A stretch of 27,093 bases of DNA from a virus: positions 1 through 27,093 of the IMG/VR virus record IMGVR_UViG_3300033148_001517; one strand, given 5' to 3'. Position 1 is the stretch's first letter, and each line of letters begins with the position of its first letter. The notes beneath the pieces were generated by a model. The model was not told where the DNA came from, did not search any database, and saw nothing but the letters and a program-made list of their open reading frames with translations. The position numbers and the translations under genes were made by a program. This document shows positions 6,840 to 13,542 of the stretch, in pieces.

Positions 6840-6890
6840 ATGGAGACGCGTCGCCATAAAGACCGCAAATCTTAAACTCGGGTAATACCC
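6840..6890. repeat. Two short palindromes in the capsid gene leader
   Basis: An 18-base near-palindrome with GACGCGTC at its centre (6840-6857, one mismatched pair) and an 11-base palindrome GGGTAATACCC (6880-6890) fill the 70-base gap before the capsid gene. They precede its ribosome site AAGGAT. They could fold as small hairpins in the leader (processing or stability) or be protein sites. No convincing promoter boxes were found here. Confidence 0.45.
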
Positions 6891-6904
6891 ATAAGGATAT
6901 AAAT

Positions 6905-8131
6905 ATGGCAAAATTAAGCGAAACTGTAGCTAAGGCTATGAAAAAAGACGTTACAGCTGGTATCACAGCTTCAGCTAAAGAAGTTGCGACTACTGTTGAG
7001 AAATCAGTTGGCGTTGTTGGTGGTAAACCAGTATTAACTGGTGATCAAGGTAAACTTGCAGAATTAGGCTTCATTGCGAAGACACTTCGTGGTGGTAAGT
7101 TACTTGATATCGATGCAAAAGATCTAAATGCACGTGGTAAGGCTGTTGGCGTTACTGGTGATTTAGCTGAAGCATTACCAGACGGTTTTACTGGATCTCT
7201 TTTAAGAGATATTCAAGAAGAGTTAAACGTTGCTAAATTATTTAGCGTTAAACAAATCAAGGGTGGTATTGCTCACGATCTAATTGCGTTATATGGTATC
7301 TCTGCGTACTTAACGTCTGAAGAGACTGATGGTACTGATAGTGGAGAGAGTTATACAACTTTCGTTGCAACTACTAATAAAGTTATGTCTGTTGTTCGTA
7401 AATCTTACGAATTACTAGATGATTCTTTAATTGATATTGCTGCTGAAGTTCGTTCAGGTATCGTTCGTGCGGTTGCTGAAGCTGTTGAGACTACTGTTAT
7501 TAATGGTGATATCGCTGGTACTCAAGATTCTGGTACTGCTGCTGCTTCTCCAGTAAAAGTTTCTAATGGTCTTCGTAAGACTGCTTTAAACAAAGCAACT
7601 GTTGATTTTGGTGGTGCTGCTTATACTGGCGCCGAGTTCCGCGCTAAAGTTACTGAAATGCAACTTGCTGGTGGGGTTTATCTTGATCAAAGAGCTGTAA
7701 GTCGTGGTGATGTTGTTCTTGTAGTTGATCAACATACTTATGGTAAGATTCGTGAGTTTGATGGGTACAAAACACTTGACACTGCTGGTAGATTAGCAAC
7801 GTTATTCGGTGGTAAAGTAGATACTATCTATGATATCCCATTCATCGTTACTTCTGGTTTACCTGCTGTTGATGCAAATGGTGTTATCCATGCAACTGCT
7901 GGAAATAACACTCTTTCAACTTGTGTATTAGTTAATGTAGCAACTTGTCGTTTAACTATGAACGGGAATGTAATTTCTGAAGCTGATAAAAACATCGTTA
8001 ATCAAACGTTTGTTTACACAGGCAGTTTAAGGTACGGATTCAGTTCAGTTTATGACTCAACTGAAAGTTCTCCAAACGTTATCGACAACACGTATGTAAA
8101 TCTTGTTGCCGGCATTAACATGGCTCGCTAG
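6905..8131 (+). CDS. Major capsid protein (HK97 fold)
   Basis: 408 residues directly after the protease, with the layout of HK97-fold coat proteins. There is a charged, Ala- and Lys-rich N-terminal segment (about residues 1-75), likely a delta or assembly domain. The body contains the E-loop/spine-helix region (SYTTFVATTNKVMSVVRKSYELLDDS, about 148-173) and the long helix VRSGIVRAVAEAVETTVINGD, a classic coat signature. The ribosome site is AAGGAT. It uses many GGT, GCT and ACT codons, the bias expected of the most highly expressed phage gene. Two strong hairpins follow the stop, consistent with a stable transcript end. The protease cleavage point cannot be placed from sequence alone. Confidence 0.93.
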   Translation: MAKLSETVAKAMKKDVTAGITASAKEVATTVEKSVGVVGGKPVLTGDQGKLAELGFIAKTLRGGKLLDIDAKDLNARGKAVGVTGDLAEALPDGFTGSLLRDIQEELNVAKLFSVKQIKGGIAHDLIALYGISAYLTSEETDGTDSGESYTTFVATTNKVMSVVRKSYELLDDSLIDIAAEVRSGIVRAVAEAVETTVINGDIAGTQDSGTAAASPVKVSNGLRKTALNKATVDFGGAAYTGAEFRAKVTEMQLAGGVYLDQRAVSRGDVVLVVDQHTYGKIREFDGYKTLDTAGRLATLFGGKVDTIYDIPFIVTSGLPAVDANGVIHATAGNNTLSTCVLVNVATCRLTMNGNVISEADKNIVNQTFVYTGSLRYGFSSVYDSTESSPNVIDNTYVNLVAGINMAR

Positions 8132-8139
8132 TCATAACC

Positions 8140-8159
8140 TCTAGGGCTTCGGCTCTAGA
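8140..8159 (+). terminator. UUCG-capped hairpin just after the capsid gene
   Basis: TCTAGGGC and GCTCTAGA-type arms form an 8-bp stem (one G-U pair) closed by the extra-stable C(UUCG)G tetraloop (loop 8148-8151), 8 bases past the capsid stop. There is only a short T stretch after it, so it may terminate weakly or protect the 3' end of the capsid mRNA. Confidence 0.6.
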
Positions 8160-8162
8160 ACC

Positions 8163-8224
8163 TTTAACAATAACTATGTACATCTGCCGTTGTGGGCATG
8201 AGGGTGTACATAGTTATTGTTAAA
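8163..8224 (+). repeat. 20-bp perfect inverted repeat, long hairpin between capsid and HNH genes
   Basis: The 20 bases 8163-8182 are perfectly complementary to 8205-8224. The 22-base interior contains a second small stem, TGCC (8185-8188) with GGCA (8195-8198). The hairpin begins 3 bases after the UUCG hairpin and ends 11 bases before the ribosome site of the HNH gene. It lacks a T-tract. It may block 3' exonucleases, attenuate the endonuclease or mark an insertion boundary. Confidence 0.8.
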
Positions 8225-8245
8225 TCAAATACACAAAGGATGACA

Positions 8246-8899
8246 ATGTTAAGGAAATGCAAAACATGTAGCCTAGAAGCTACTACAGAGGAAGATTTAG
8301 AGTTATTTGTTAAAGATAGTTCGATGTTATATGATAGATCAAATACGTGTAAGACGTGTCGTCAAACAGAGCGTAGAGAGCGTGACATTACTAATAAAGA
8401 ACACAACGCTAAACGTGCTGCTAACTGGTATCAAGAAAATCTTGAGGAGCGTCGTGCTTACGGCAAGCGCTACAATATAGAACACAATACTGAGCGTAAA
8501 GCGTACCGTAAACAATATCGTGAGGATAACAAAGAAGAGTTAGCACGTCAGAATGTTGAGTATCATCAAAAGAATCCTGAGAAGTTGAAAGCACGTTCAG
8601 CCAAATACAGAGCCGCTAAGCGTTTCCAAACACCTGAGTTAACAGCGAACGAAAAGTATAAGATACAACTTCTTTATAAGATCGCATTAAACATCGAGAA
8701 GCAGACCAGCGTAGCCATGCATGTCGATCATATCGTGCCGATCGCTAAGGGTGGATTACACCACCCACTAAACTTACGCGTTATCACGACTGAGGAAAAT
8801 CTTAGTAAGTCCGACGAATTACCAACGCTATCTGCTGAGCTTATAGCTCTTCATAGTGATTATTACGGGACCAATAATAGTTGGTCAAACACAAAATAA
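8246..8899 (+). CDS. HNH homing endonuclease
   Basis: A free-standing mobile nuclease of 217 residues inserted between the capsid gene and a small head gene. The N-terminus has a four-Cys zinc site (C5, C8, C35, C38). The middle is a highly basic, repetitive helical region rich in Arg, Lys, Tyr and Glu (about 45-125), with several NRxxYRxxN-like units that probably grip DNA. The C-terminus is an HNH domain: VDHIVPIAKGG (D161, H162), then HHPLNLRVI (N177) and ENLSKSD (N185). ATG 8246 was chosen because AAAGGA lies 5 bases before it. Reading frames beginning at 8192 would start inside the long hairpin with no ribosome site. Confidence 0.9.
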   Translation: MLRKCKTCSLEATTEEDLELFVKDSSMLYDRSNTCKTCRQTERRERDITNKEHNAKRAANWYQENLEERRAYGKRYNIEHNTERKAYRKQYREDNKEELARQNVEYHQKNPEKLKARSAKYRAAKRFQTPELTANEKYKIQLLYKIALNIEKQTSVAMHVDHIVPIAKGGLHHPLNLRVITTEENLSKSDELPTLSAELIALHSDYYGTNNSWSNTK

Positions 8900-8909
8900 A
8901 AGGAAACAT

Positions 8910-9167
8910 ATGAACGTAAAGTTTACATCAAAAATTGCAATGACCTCTAATGGTATTGCGTTTCAAGACGGAATTACATACGACATCAACGAAGAAGAAG
9001 CAAAACGCTTGGTAAAAACCTTCCCAAACAAGTTTAGACTTGCGCCGGAAGCCGCACCTCAGGAGGTTAAGCCCGAGGCTGTGGAGCCAGAAACCAAACC
9101 TAAGGCGGTTGCAAAACCTAAACCTAAGACGTCTAAACCTAGACGTACAATATCTAAAGAGGATTAA
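8910..9167 (+). CDS. Small head-region protein with Pro/Lys-rich tail
   Basis: 85 residues starting at ATG 8910 behind AAAAGGAAA; a longer frame from 8856 would overlap the HNH gene end and lacks a ribosome site. The first 50 residues form a compact domain (KFTSKIAMTSNGIAF..., then an EEEAKRLV helix), resembling small phage proteins that follow the coat gene. The last 35 residues are a Pro-, Lys- and Glu-rich, probably disordered tail. Likely a head accessory or head-tail joining factor by position; the family is not recognised. It is spaced two bases from the next gene. Confidence 0.75.
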   Translation: MNVKFTSKIAMTSNGIAFQDGITYDINEEEAKRLVKTFPNKFRLAPEAAPQEVKPEAVEPETKPKAVAKPKPKTSKPRRTISKED

Positions 9168-9169
9168 TT

Positions 9170-9496
9170 ATGAAAGTATCAATAGCATTAGGCGAACTAG
9201 ACGCAGCAGGAACATATGCAACAGTATTAAAAACAGACGACGAAGCAACAGTAGCAGTACAAGGCGTTTTAACTGGTGACCCAACAGCGGTTACAATTGA
9301 CGTTCTAGGTTCATTAGATGGTACAACATATGGTATCATCGACACTCACGTATTTACTGCAGATGAATTAACAGCTGAAAACGCATTCTTTTTCGTGTTA
9401 GCTAAGCCAACACCATTCATGAAGCTTGATGTTAGCACATACACAATTTCATCAGCATCTACACTTAATACATTCGTTCGTTTCGACGATAGATAA
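9170..9496 (+). CDS. Small beta-rich head protein (decoration candidate)
   Basis: 108 residues, mostly beta-prone, acidic and without cysteine, with the stretch VLGSLDGTTYGIIDTHVFTADEL seen in small phage virion proteins. Its place two genes after the coat and before the connector gene suits a capsid decoration or head-stabilising protein. That is inference; no catalytic motif is present and no family can be named safely. It has its own start close behind the preceding stop. Confidence 0.72.
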   Translation: MKVSIALGELDAAGTYATVLKTDDEATVAVQGVLTGDPTAVTIDVLGSLDGTTYGIIDTHVFTADELTAENAFFFVLAKPTPFMKLDVSTYTISSASTLNTFVRFDDR

Positions 9497-9506
9497 AGGA
9501 TAACCA

Positions 9507-10046
9507 ATGGCAGCCAGCGATTTTAACTACGCAGACTATTTATTATACGCTGCTGCACAGAATGTAAATCATTCACTTTATGCAACAGTCGCTCATGGAG
9601 TTCTTGGAACTCTTACGAGCCAGTATGGTATCTATGCTGAGACTGAAACATTAACATACCAACGCTTTATAGAGGAAACTACATTTGATTTATTAGTGGT
9701 CCCCGTTACAGCTATTACGAGTATTACGTATGACGGTACAGAAATAACGACAGACGGATATGCCTATTATGGCCGAGACGTAAAACTCGTAACAGCTTTA
9801 ATTGATTATGACGTCCCATTAGATATTGTAGCTGAAGTTGGCTACACAATACTACCAACAGACTTAAAACTTGCAATATACCGTCATATTGACGCGATTA
9901 TATTTGCAATTAACAAAGATACAGATAGTGTTGATAAAGTAACAAATAGCACGGGTAACACAACTTACTATAGAAGTGACGTTATACCAATCCCGGTACA
10001 GTCCGTTTATGAATTCTATTCGGCGAGACTACAGGTACTAGGTTAA
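9507..10046 (+). CDS. Head-tail connector protein (gp6/adaptor-like)
   Basis: 179 residues with the layout of the HK97 gp6 / SPP1 gp15 adaptor group. It has an N-terminal helical part, a central beta part (VVPVTAITSITYDGTEITTDGYAYYGRDVKLV) and the typical helix after VAEVGYTILPTDLKLAIYRHIDAIIF (about 129-154). Such proteins form the first ring below the portal. The ribosome site AAGGATAA precedes the ATG. Four bases separate it from the next gene. Assignment rests on this motif and on order. Confidence 0.72.
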   Translation: MAASDFNYADYLLYAAAQNVNHSLYATVAHGVLGTLTSQYGIYAETETLTYQRFIEETTFDLLVVPVTAITSITYDGTEITTDGYAYYGRDVKLVTALIDYDVPLDIVAEVGYTILPTDLKLAIYRHIDAIIFAINKDTDSVDKVTNSTGNTTYYRSDVIPIPVQSVYEFYSARLQVLG

Positions 10047-10050
10047 TCTT

Positions 10051-10494
10051 ATGCTTAGTGATCTTACTAAACGTCTAAATGTCCTTGTTCGGAAAAAAGG
10101 TATACACCTTGCAGAGCGTAGAATAGAGACTATTAGAAAACGTGTTGTTCAGACTATTAAAAGTTGGCGTCTTGAGGTTAAATTTCTTTTAAGCCGCCCT
10201 TATAATGGTAAACGTAACATATCACTATGGCCTATGCTGCGTACAGGCGCTTTGAGTAAATCTGTACCTACCTTTAAAGTTGAAACCCGAAAGACCTTTA
10301 GAGGTAGTGGGTTAAACTTAGGCGAAGCTGTTATATCCCTAGGAAGAAAACCCCATAGAGTGCCTTGGCAAACTTATGGTGAGGAACTTAATCAGTGGGA
10401 TTATCCTGGTACACAACTAACCAACTGGAAAGATCGTGCATATAACATGCTACAAGATGCTGTCCATAAAAAGATAAAAGGTAGTATCATATGA
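10051..10494 (+). CDS. Neck/tail-completion protein (HK97 gp10-like)
   Basis: 147 residues, basic, with a long amphipathic N-terminal helix (about 1-50) and then RTGALSKSVPTF (about 68-79) and a beta region ending in LGRKPHRVPWQTYGEELNQW. The 'R-TG-L-S' loop after a basic helix is typical of HK97 gp10-type minor head-tail proteins. It overlaps the following gene by ATGA. The role, joining the head connector to the tail, is inferred from family resemblance and order. Moderately sure. Confidence 0.65.
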   Translation: MLSDLTKRLNVLVRKKGIHLAERRIETIRKRVVQTIKSWRLEVKFLLSRPYNGKRNISLWPMLRTGALSKSVPTFKVETRKTFRGSGLNLGEAVISLGRKPHRVPWQTYGEELNQWDYPGTQLTNWKDRAYNMLQDAVHKKIKGSII

Positions 10495-10907
10495 CAAAAC
10501 ATGCAACGATAATGAAAGATCTTAAAGAGATTCTTAAAACAGTTCCTCGTATGGCTGATGTTATAATAGGTAAACATGTACCGCTTGATCAAGAGACGGC
10601 ATTTGCTACGGCATACCTATTACCTGGTGCTGATACATTTGAAGGTAGACGTCCGGGAACTGGTGTATCAAGTTACGATAACGCGTTCTTTGTACGTTGT
10701 CTTGTAAATGAAAATTGTGAAGCTGATGATTTACAGTGGGCAGATACTCGTGACGAAGTTATACAAACAGTCCTTAAAGATTCTCAAATATGGACTACAG
10801 CAACTGATAGAGATATCGCAGCTGTTACTTATGACGACTTTAATAATTTCCCTAAGATGACGATGGAAATTGTCTTCGAGTTTACTATAAGAGAGATCTG
10901 TACATAA
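10491..10907 (+). CDS. Probable tail terminator / tail-to-head joining protein
   Basis: 138 residues immediately before the tail tube gene, the standard position of the tail terminator (lambda gpU-like) that caps the tube. It starts with a long helix (MKDLKEILKTVPRMADVIIG) and continues with alternating strands, including VRCLVNENCEADDLQWADTRDEVIQTVL and a final strand MTMEIVFEFTIREI. This is the alpha/beta pattern of that family, in which the C-terminal strand reports the summary of a sheet. Start overlaps the previous stop (ATGA). No diagnostic residue exists, so the call is from order and fold pattern. Confidence 0.62.
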   Translation: MTKHATIMKDLKEILKTVPRMADVIIGKHVPLDQETAFATAYLLPGADTFEGRRPGTGVSSYDNAFFVRCLVNENCEADDLQWADTRDEVIQTVLKDSQIWTTATDRDIAAVTYDDFNNFPKMTMEIVFEFTIREICT

Positions 10908-10911
10908 CATT

Positions 10912-10958
10912 TGGACACCATGTCGATAACTGGATATAATCTCCTGCAGGATGTTATA
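10912..10958 (+). promoter_or_regulatory. Sigma70-like promoter with palindrome at the start site, before tail tube
   Basis: TGGACA (10912-10917, 5/6) and TATAAT (10935-10940, 6/6) are exactly 17 bases apart, the best sigma70-type promoter in the window. A 10-base perfect palindrome TCCTGCAGGA (10942-10951) lies over the expected start near 10947 and is framed by TATAA and TTATA, giving a 24-base imperfect palindrome (10935-10958). This could be an operator or a 5' mRNA hairpin. The ribosome site AAGGAT follows. Confidence 0.6.
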
Positions 10959-10979
10959 AATTAACTTTAAGGATTTAAT

Positions 10980-12146
10980 ATGGCTTATATTGACAAAGGT
11001 TCCCAGTGGAGCGTAACTAAGGAGGTAGCATACGGAGATAAAACAGCTCCAACACTACCAGCGGATTTCGTGGAACTAATTAATCCTACATTGGACGCAT
11101 CTACAGAGATGATCGACCGTGAGGTTTTAAAGAATAGTATGGTAATGGCTCAGCCTTTACTAGGTAAAGAGACGTCAAGCGGCTCTATGGAAGTAGAATT
11201 TGCAACGGCTACTGGTGTAGCAGCGTCTAAAGTTGTTAATGGTGACTTATTATATGAATCAGGTATGGGACACAGAATTGCTGATGTTGATGCTACGGCT
11301 GGTACAATTTCATCAGGAGTAATTACATTTACTAATGCTACTGATTGTGATTCTTATGAAGTAGGTCAAGCAGTTGCTTTAACTGGTGGTGCTGCAAATG
11401 AGTTCGCAGTTGTTCGCTCAATTGTTGCTAACACATCAATGACAGTTGCTCCAACTCCTGCTGATGATCAAACACTGTTTGGTGGTTTATTATCATACAC
11501 AATTAATCGTCCTGAGGCAACTCAGATTTCATTAGCGATTCAAGAATACTTTGAAGGTACTGGTAGAATTGAATATACATATGGTGGATGTGTTGTTACA
11601 GATATGACAGCTACATTTCCTGTTGCAAATATCGTTAAAAGTAACTTTTCAATTGCCGGTGCTGGTTTCTCAGTAGAGGAAGAAGGCGTTAGTGGTGGTA
11701 CGGTTGCTGATCGTGATCCAACATGTACTTCTTTAGCACCTTATATCGCAAAAAACATGACATTTACCTATGATGGTGCATCTTATGATATTGAAGATCT
11801 TGAAGTTAAAGTTACTTCTGATATTTATGATACAGAAGCTCTTACAACTGATGGCTTAACGAATAAGACTGCTACAGGTAAGTCTGAAGTATCGTGTTCG
11901 TTTGGTCTTGAGTACTTAGGTACGACGCTATTTAGTGCATTCCAAGCGGGAACTTCAGGAGAGCTTTTCGGGTCAGTTTCAAATGCAGGATCGACTGCGG
12001 TTGTATATGCACCAAAAGTTGTTCTTACAGAGAGTGCAAAATCAATTGATTCTGGTATCTATAAAGAAAGCCTATCTGGGACATTCCTTAGTTCGGATAT
12101 CTGTTCTGCGACGAGTGAGGATGCAATTACACTGGCCTTCGGGTAG
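10980..12146 (+). CDS. Major tail tube protein
   Basis: 388 residues; Gly-, Thr-, Ala- and Ser-rich and beta-dominated, beginning MAYIDKGSQWSVTKEVAYGDKT, an opening seen in siphovirus tube proteins that start with an 'xxKGSxxsiakEttyG' motif. Sections such as LINPTLDASTEMIDREVLKNSM and the late IYKESLSGTFLSSD support the tube-fold family. It is longer than minimal tubes (about 150-250 residues), so an extra surface domain is probable in about residues 95-160. It has its own promoter and a strong hairpin after the stop, as expected for the most abundant tail subunit. It precedes the chaperone and tape measure genes. Confidence 0.82.
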   Translation: MAYIDKGSQWSVTKEVAYGDKTAPTLPADFVELINPTLDASTEMIDREVLKNSMVMAQPLLGKETSSGSMEVEFATATGVAASKVVNGDLLYESGMGHRIADVDATAGTISSGVITFTNATDCDSYEVGQAVALTGGAANEFAVVRSIVANTSMTVAPTPADDQTLFGGLLSYTINRPEATQISLAIQEYFEGTGRIEYTYGGCVVTDMTATFPVANIVKSNFSIAGAGFSVEEEGVSGGTVADRDPTCTSLAPYIAKNMTFTYDGASYDIEDLEVKVTSDIYDTEALTTDGLTNKTATGKSEVSCSFGLEYLGTTLFSAFQAGTSGELFGSVSNAGSTAVVYAPKVVLTESAKSIDSGIYKESLSGTFLSSDICSATSEDAITLAFG

Positions 12147-12154
12147 TATTTACT

Positions 12155-12196
12155 GTGAAGGAATTACATAATTCCTTCACACTTTAAGCTTCTTTT
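12155..12196 (+). terminator. Perfect 12-bp hairpin after the tail tube gene
   Basis: GTGAAGGAATTA (12155-12166) is exactly complementary to 12169-12180 around a two-base centre (four or more unpaired in RNA), 8 bases past the tube stop. It is followed by a T-rich stretch reaching TTCTTTT at 12190-12196. The T-run is displaced, so termination may be partial. TTTAAGCT is directly repeated at 12183-12190 and 12194-12201. Confidence 0.55.
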
Positions 12197-12215
12197 AAGC
12201 TAACTTATGGTAATA

Positions 12216-12224
12216 TGTTATAAT
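12216..12224 (+). promoter_or_regulatory. Extended -10 promoter for the third GIY-YIG gene and tRNA
   Basis: TGT followed directly by TATAAT gives the TGn-TATAAT extended -10 form, which can work without a good -35 (none is seen). It sits between the tail tube terminator-like hairpin and the endonuclease ribosome site AGGAG, so it could drive the endonuclease and the tRNA-Gln as a separate unit. Confidence 0.45.
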
Positions 12225-12241
12225 TAATTTAGGAGAAGCTT

Positions 12242-12976
12242 ATGGGTAAGAGAGTAACAACGAATCAATTTATCAAAAAGGCTATTATATTACACGGTAT
12301 TAAGTACGGGTACGACACTGTAGACTATGTATCAGCAAAAACTAAAGTAACAATTATGTGTAAAGAGCACGGAGAATTTGAACAGACTCCAAATAACCAT
12401 CTATCTGGTAAAGGTTGTAGAGATTGCAGATCATCACTAAATAGTACAAGACTCTCCAGTAATACCACCACTTTTATCAACAAAGCTATTAATACTCATG
12501 GCAATCGTTATGATTATACAAAAGTGGTCTATAGTAGAAGTTGGAATAAAGTGACTATAACTTGTAGTGTACATGGAGACTTTCAACAGACACCAAATTC
12601 TCATCTTATGGGTAGTGGGTGTAAACAATGTGCACAAGCATTAACACGTAAGAAATATTTTAAAGAACCTACACTGTTATATTATATAAAATTTGTGGTA
12701 CCTAGTGGCACCTTTTACAAAATCGGGATTACCCTAAAGCGTATAGGGATCAAAAATCGCTATAGAGGGTTAGGATATCCGCCGCATATAATCATTAAAT
12801 CTTGGTTATTCGAAACCGGTAGAGGGGCTTATCAGATGGAGCAGATGCTGCTAGAGGATTTTAGTAATTCTTGTTACGTAGGAAACCCAATACTACGGGA
12901 TGGCAACTCCGAGCTCTTCACAAAAGATATATTAAATCTTGATACACCACTCAGGGATAGCACAGCGGTAGTGTAA
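12242..12976 (+). CDS. GIY-YIG homing endonuclease with two zinc-binding repeats
   Basis: 244 residues in three parts. Residues about 18-62 and 86-130 are tandem copies of one module: HGxxYxY, then VTIxC...HGxFxQTPNxHLxGxGCxxC. Each carries a probable zinc set (C40/H43/C59/C62 and C108/H111/C127/C130), the DUF723-like DNA-binding unit often attached to phage endonucleases. Residues about 145-230 are a divergent GIY-YIG domain: LLYYIKF, YKIGIT, R173, E200 in YQMEQ and N222 in GNSELF. It is the full-length relative of the short gene at 4567-4914. Start ATG 12242 has AGGAG in front and an extended -10 upstream. The last 26 bases, including the stop, lie inside tRNA-Gln. It has no part in tail assembly and is a mobile insertion. 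Confidence 0.88.
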   Translation: MGKRVTTNQFIKKAIILHGIKYGYDTVDYVSAKTKVTIMCKEHGEFEQTPNNHLSGKGCRDCRSSLNSTRLSSNTTTFINKAINTHGNRYDYTKVVYSRSWNKVTITCSVHGDFQQTPNSHLMGSGCKQCAQALTRKKYFKEPTLLYYIKFVVPSGTFYKIGITLKRIGIKNRYRGLGYPPHIIIKSWLFETGRGAYQMEQMLLEDFSNSCYVGNPILRDGNSELFTKDILNLDTPLRDSTAVV

Positions 12977-13025
12977 CAGTTTTTGGTACTGTAGGCCGTA
13001 GGTTCGAATCCTACTCCCTGAACCA
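12951..13025 (+). tRNA. tRNA-Gln (anticodon UUG)
   Basis: A complete 75-base tRNA with encoded CCA. Acceptor stem TCAGGGA/TCCCTGA (7 of 7); D arm GCAC/GTGT with G18-G19 in the loop; anticodon stem ACAGT/ACTGT with loop TTTTGGT, giving anticodon TTG and G37; T arm GTAGG/CCTAC with TTCGAAT. The first pair is U1-A72, usual for Gln tRNAs. It reads the CAA codon, which is common in these genes. It overlaps the end of an endonuclease gene and lies 115 bases before the next coding region; the 13026-13140 interval shows no second tRNA or clear terminator. Confidence 0.96.
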
Positions 13026-13140
13026 TTAATACAGTCGAGCAGTCATTGGACTTCTTTATCGGTATTAACACAAACGGAACGCCCTAGTGGCTTATCAACA
13101 CCAAAACGGTATGCACAAAGTGCACATAAAAGGAATTATC

Positions 13141-13542
13141 ATGGCAATAGTATTTAATAAAGAATTAGCAGAAGGCTTTACATACGTAGTAGAAAGTGAA
13201 AAAGGCGAGAAGAAACCATTCTCAGTAATATTACAACCAATCGACTCTGTGAGACTTGTAACGTTAGAAGATGGTTTACTTAAAAGAGGTCAAGATAATA
13301 CATTAAGTATTTCTACAGGTTCGTATAACGTATCATTATGCCGTAACGCGGTTACTGGTTGGGATAATATGAACGACTCAAAAGGTAAAGATATCGCATT
13401 AATTAAAGATGCTAATGGTTATATCTCTTCAGAGTCTCTTGCAATGTTACCAACAGCGGTTATTACAGAGATAGCTGGAGTAGTAGCTGCAGTTTCTCAA
13501 GACCCTTCACAAGTTCAGCTATTCGCTGATAGTTCTGAGTAA
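13141..13542 (+). CDS. Tail assembly chaperone candidate (gpG position)
   Basis: 133 residues starting at ATG 13141 behind AAAGGA; a GTG frame from 13087 has no ribosome site. The gene lies between the tail tube and the tape measure, the place of lambda G-type chaperones that bind the tape measure during tail assembly. It has a beta-rich N-terminus (FTYVVESEKGEKKPFSVILQ) and helical C-terminus. The stop overlaps the next ATG as TAATG, so the second protein is made by coupled restart. I see no slippery heptamer near the end, so the usual frameshift fusion is not evident. Call is from order. Confidence 0.65.
   Translation: MAIVFNKELAEGFTYVVESEKGEKKPFSVILQPIDSVRLVTLEDGLLKRGQDNTLSISTGSYNVSLCRNAVTGWDNMNDSKGKDIALIKDANGYISSESLAMLPTAVITEIAGVVAAVSQDPSQVQLFADSSE

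Noticed and set aside
8192-8245. Earlier in-frame ATG for the HNH gene
   Set aside because: It lies inside the loop and stem of the 20-bp hairpin and lacks a ribosome site; ATG 8246 with AAAGGA fits.
13087-13140. A GTG start 18 codons upstream for the first chaperone-position gene
   Set aside because: No ribosome site precedes it, while ATG 13141 has AAAGGA at good spacing and a normal protein start.
13026-13140. A second tRNA or structured RNA behind tRNA-Gln
   Set aside because: No cloverleaf could be folded; only a 5-bp stem TGCAC-AAA-GTGCA is present.
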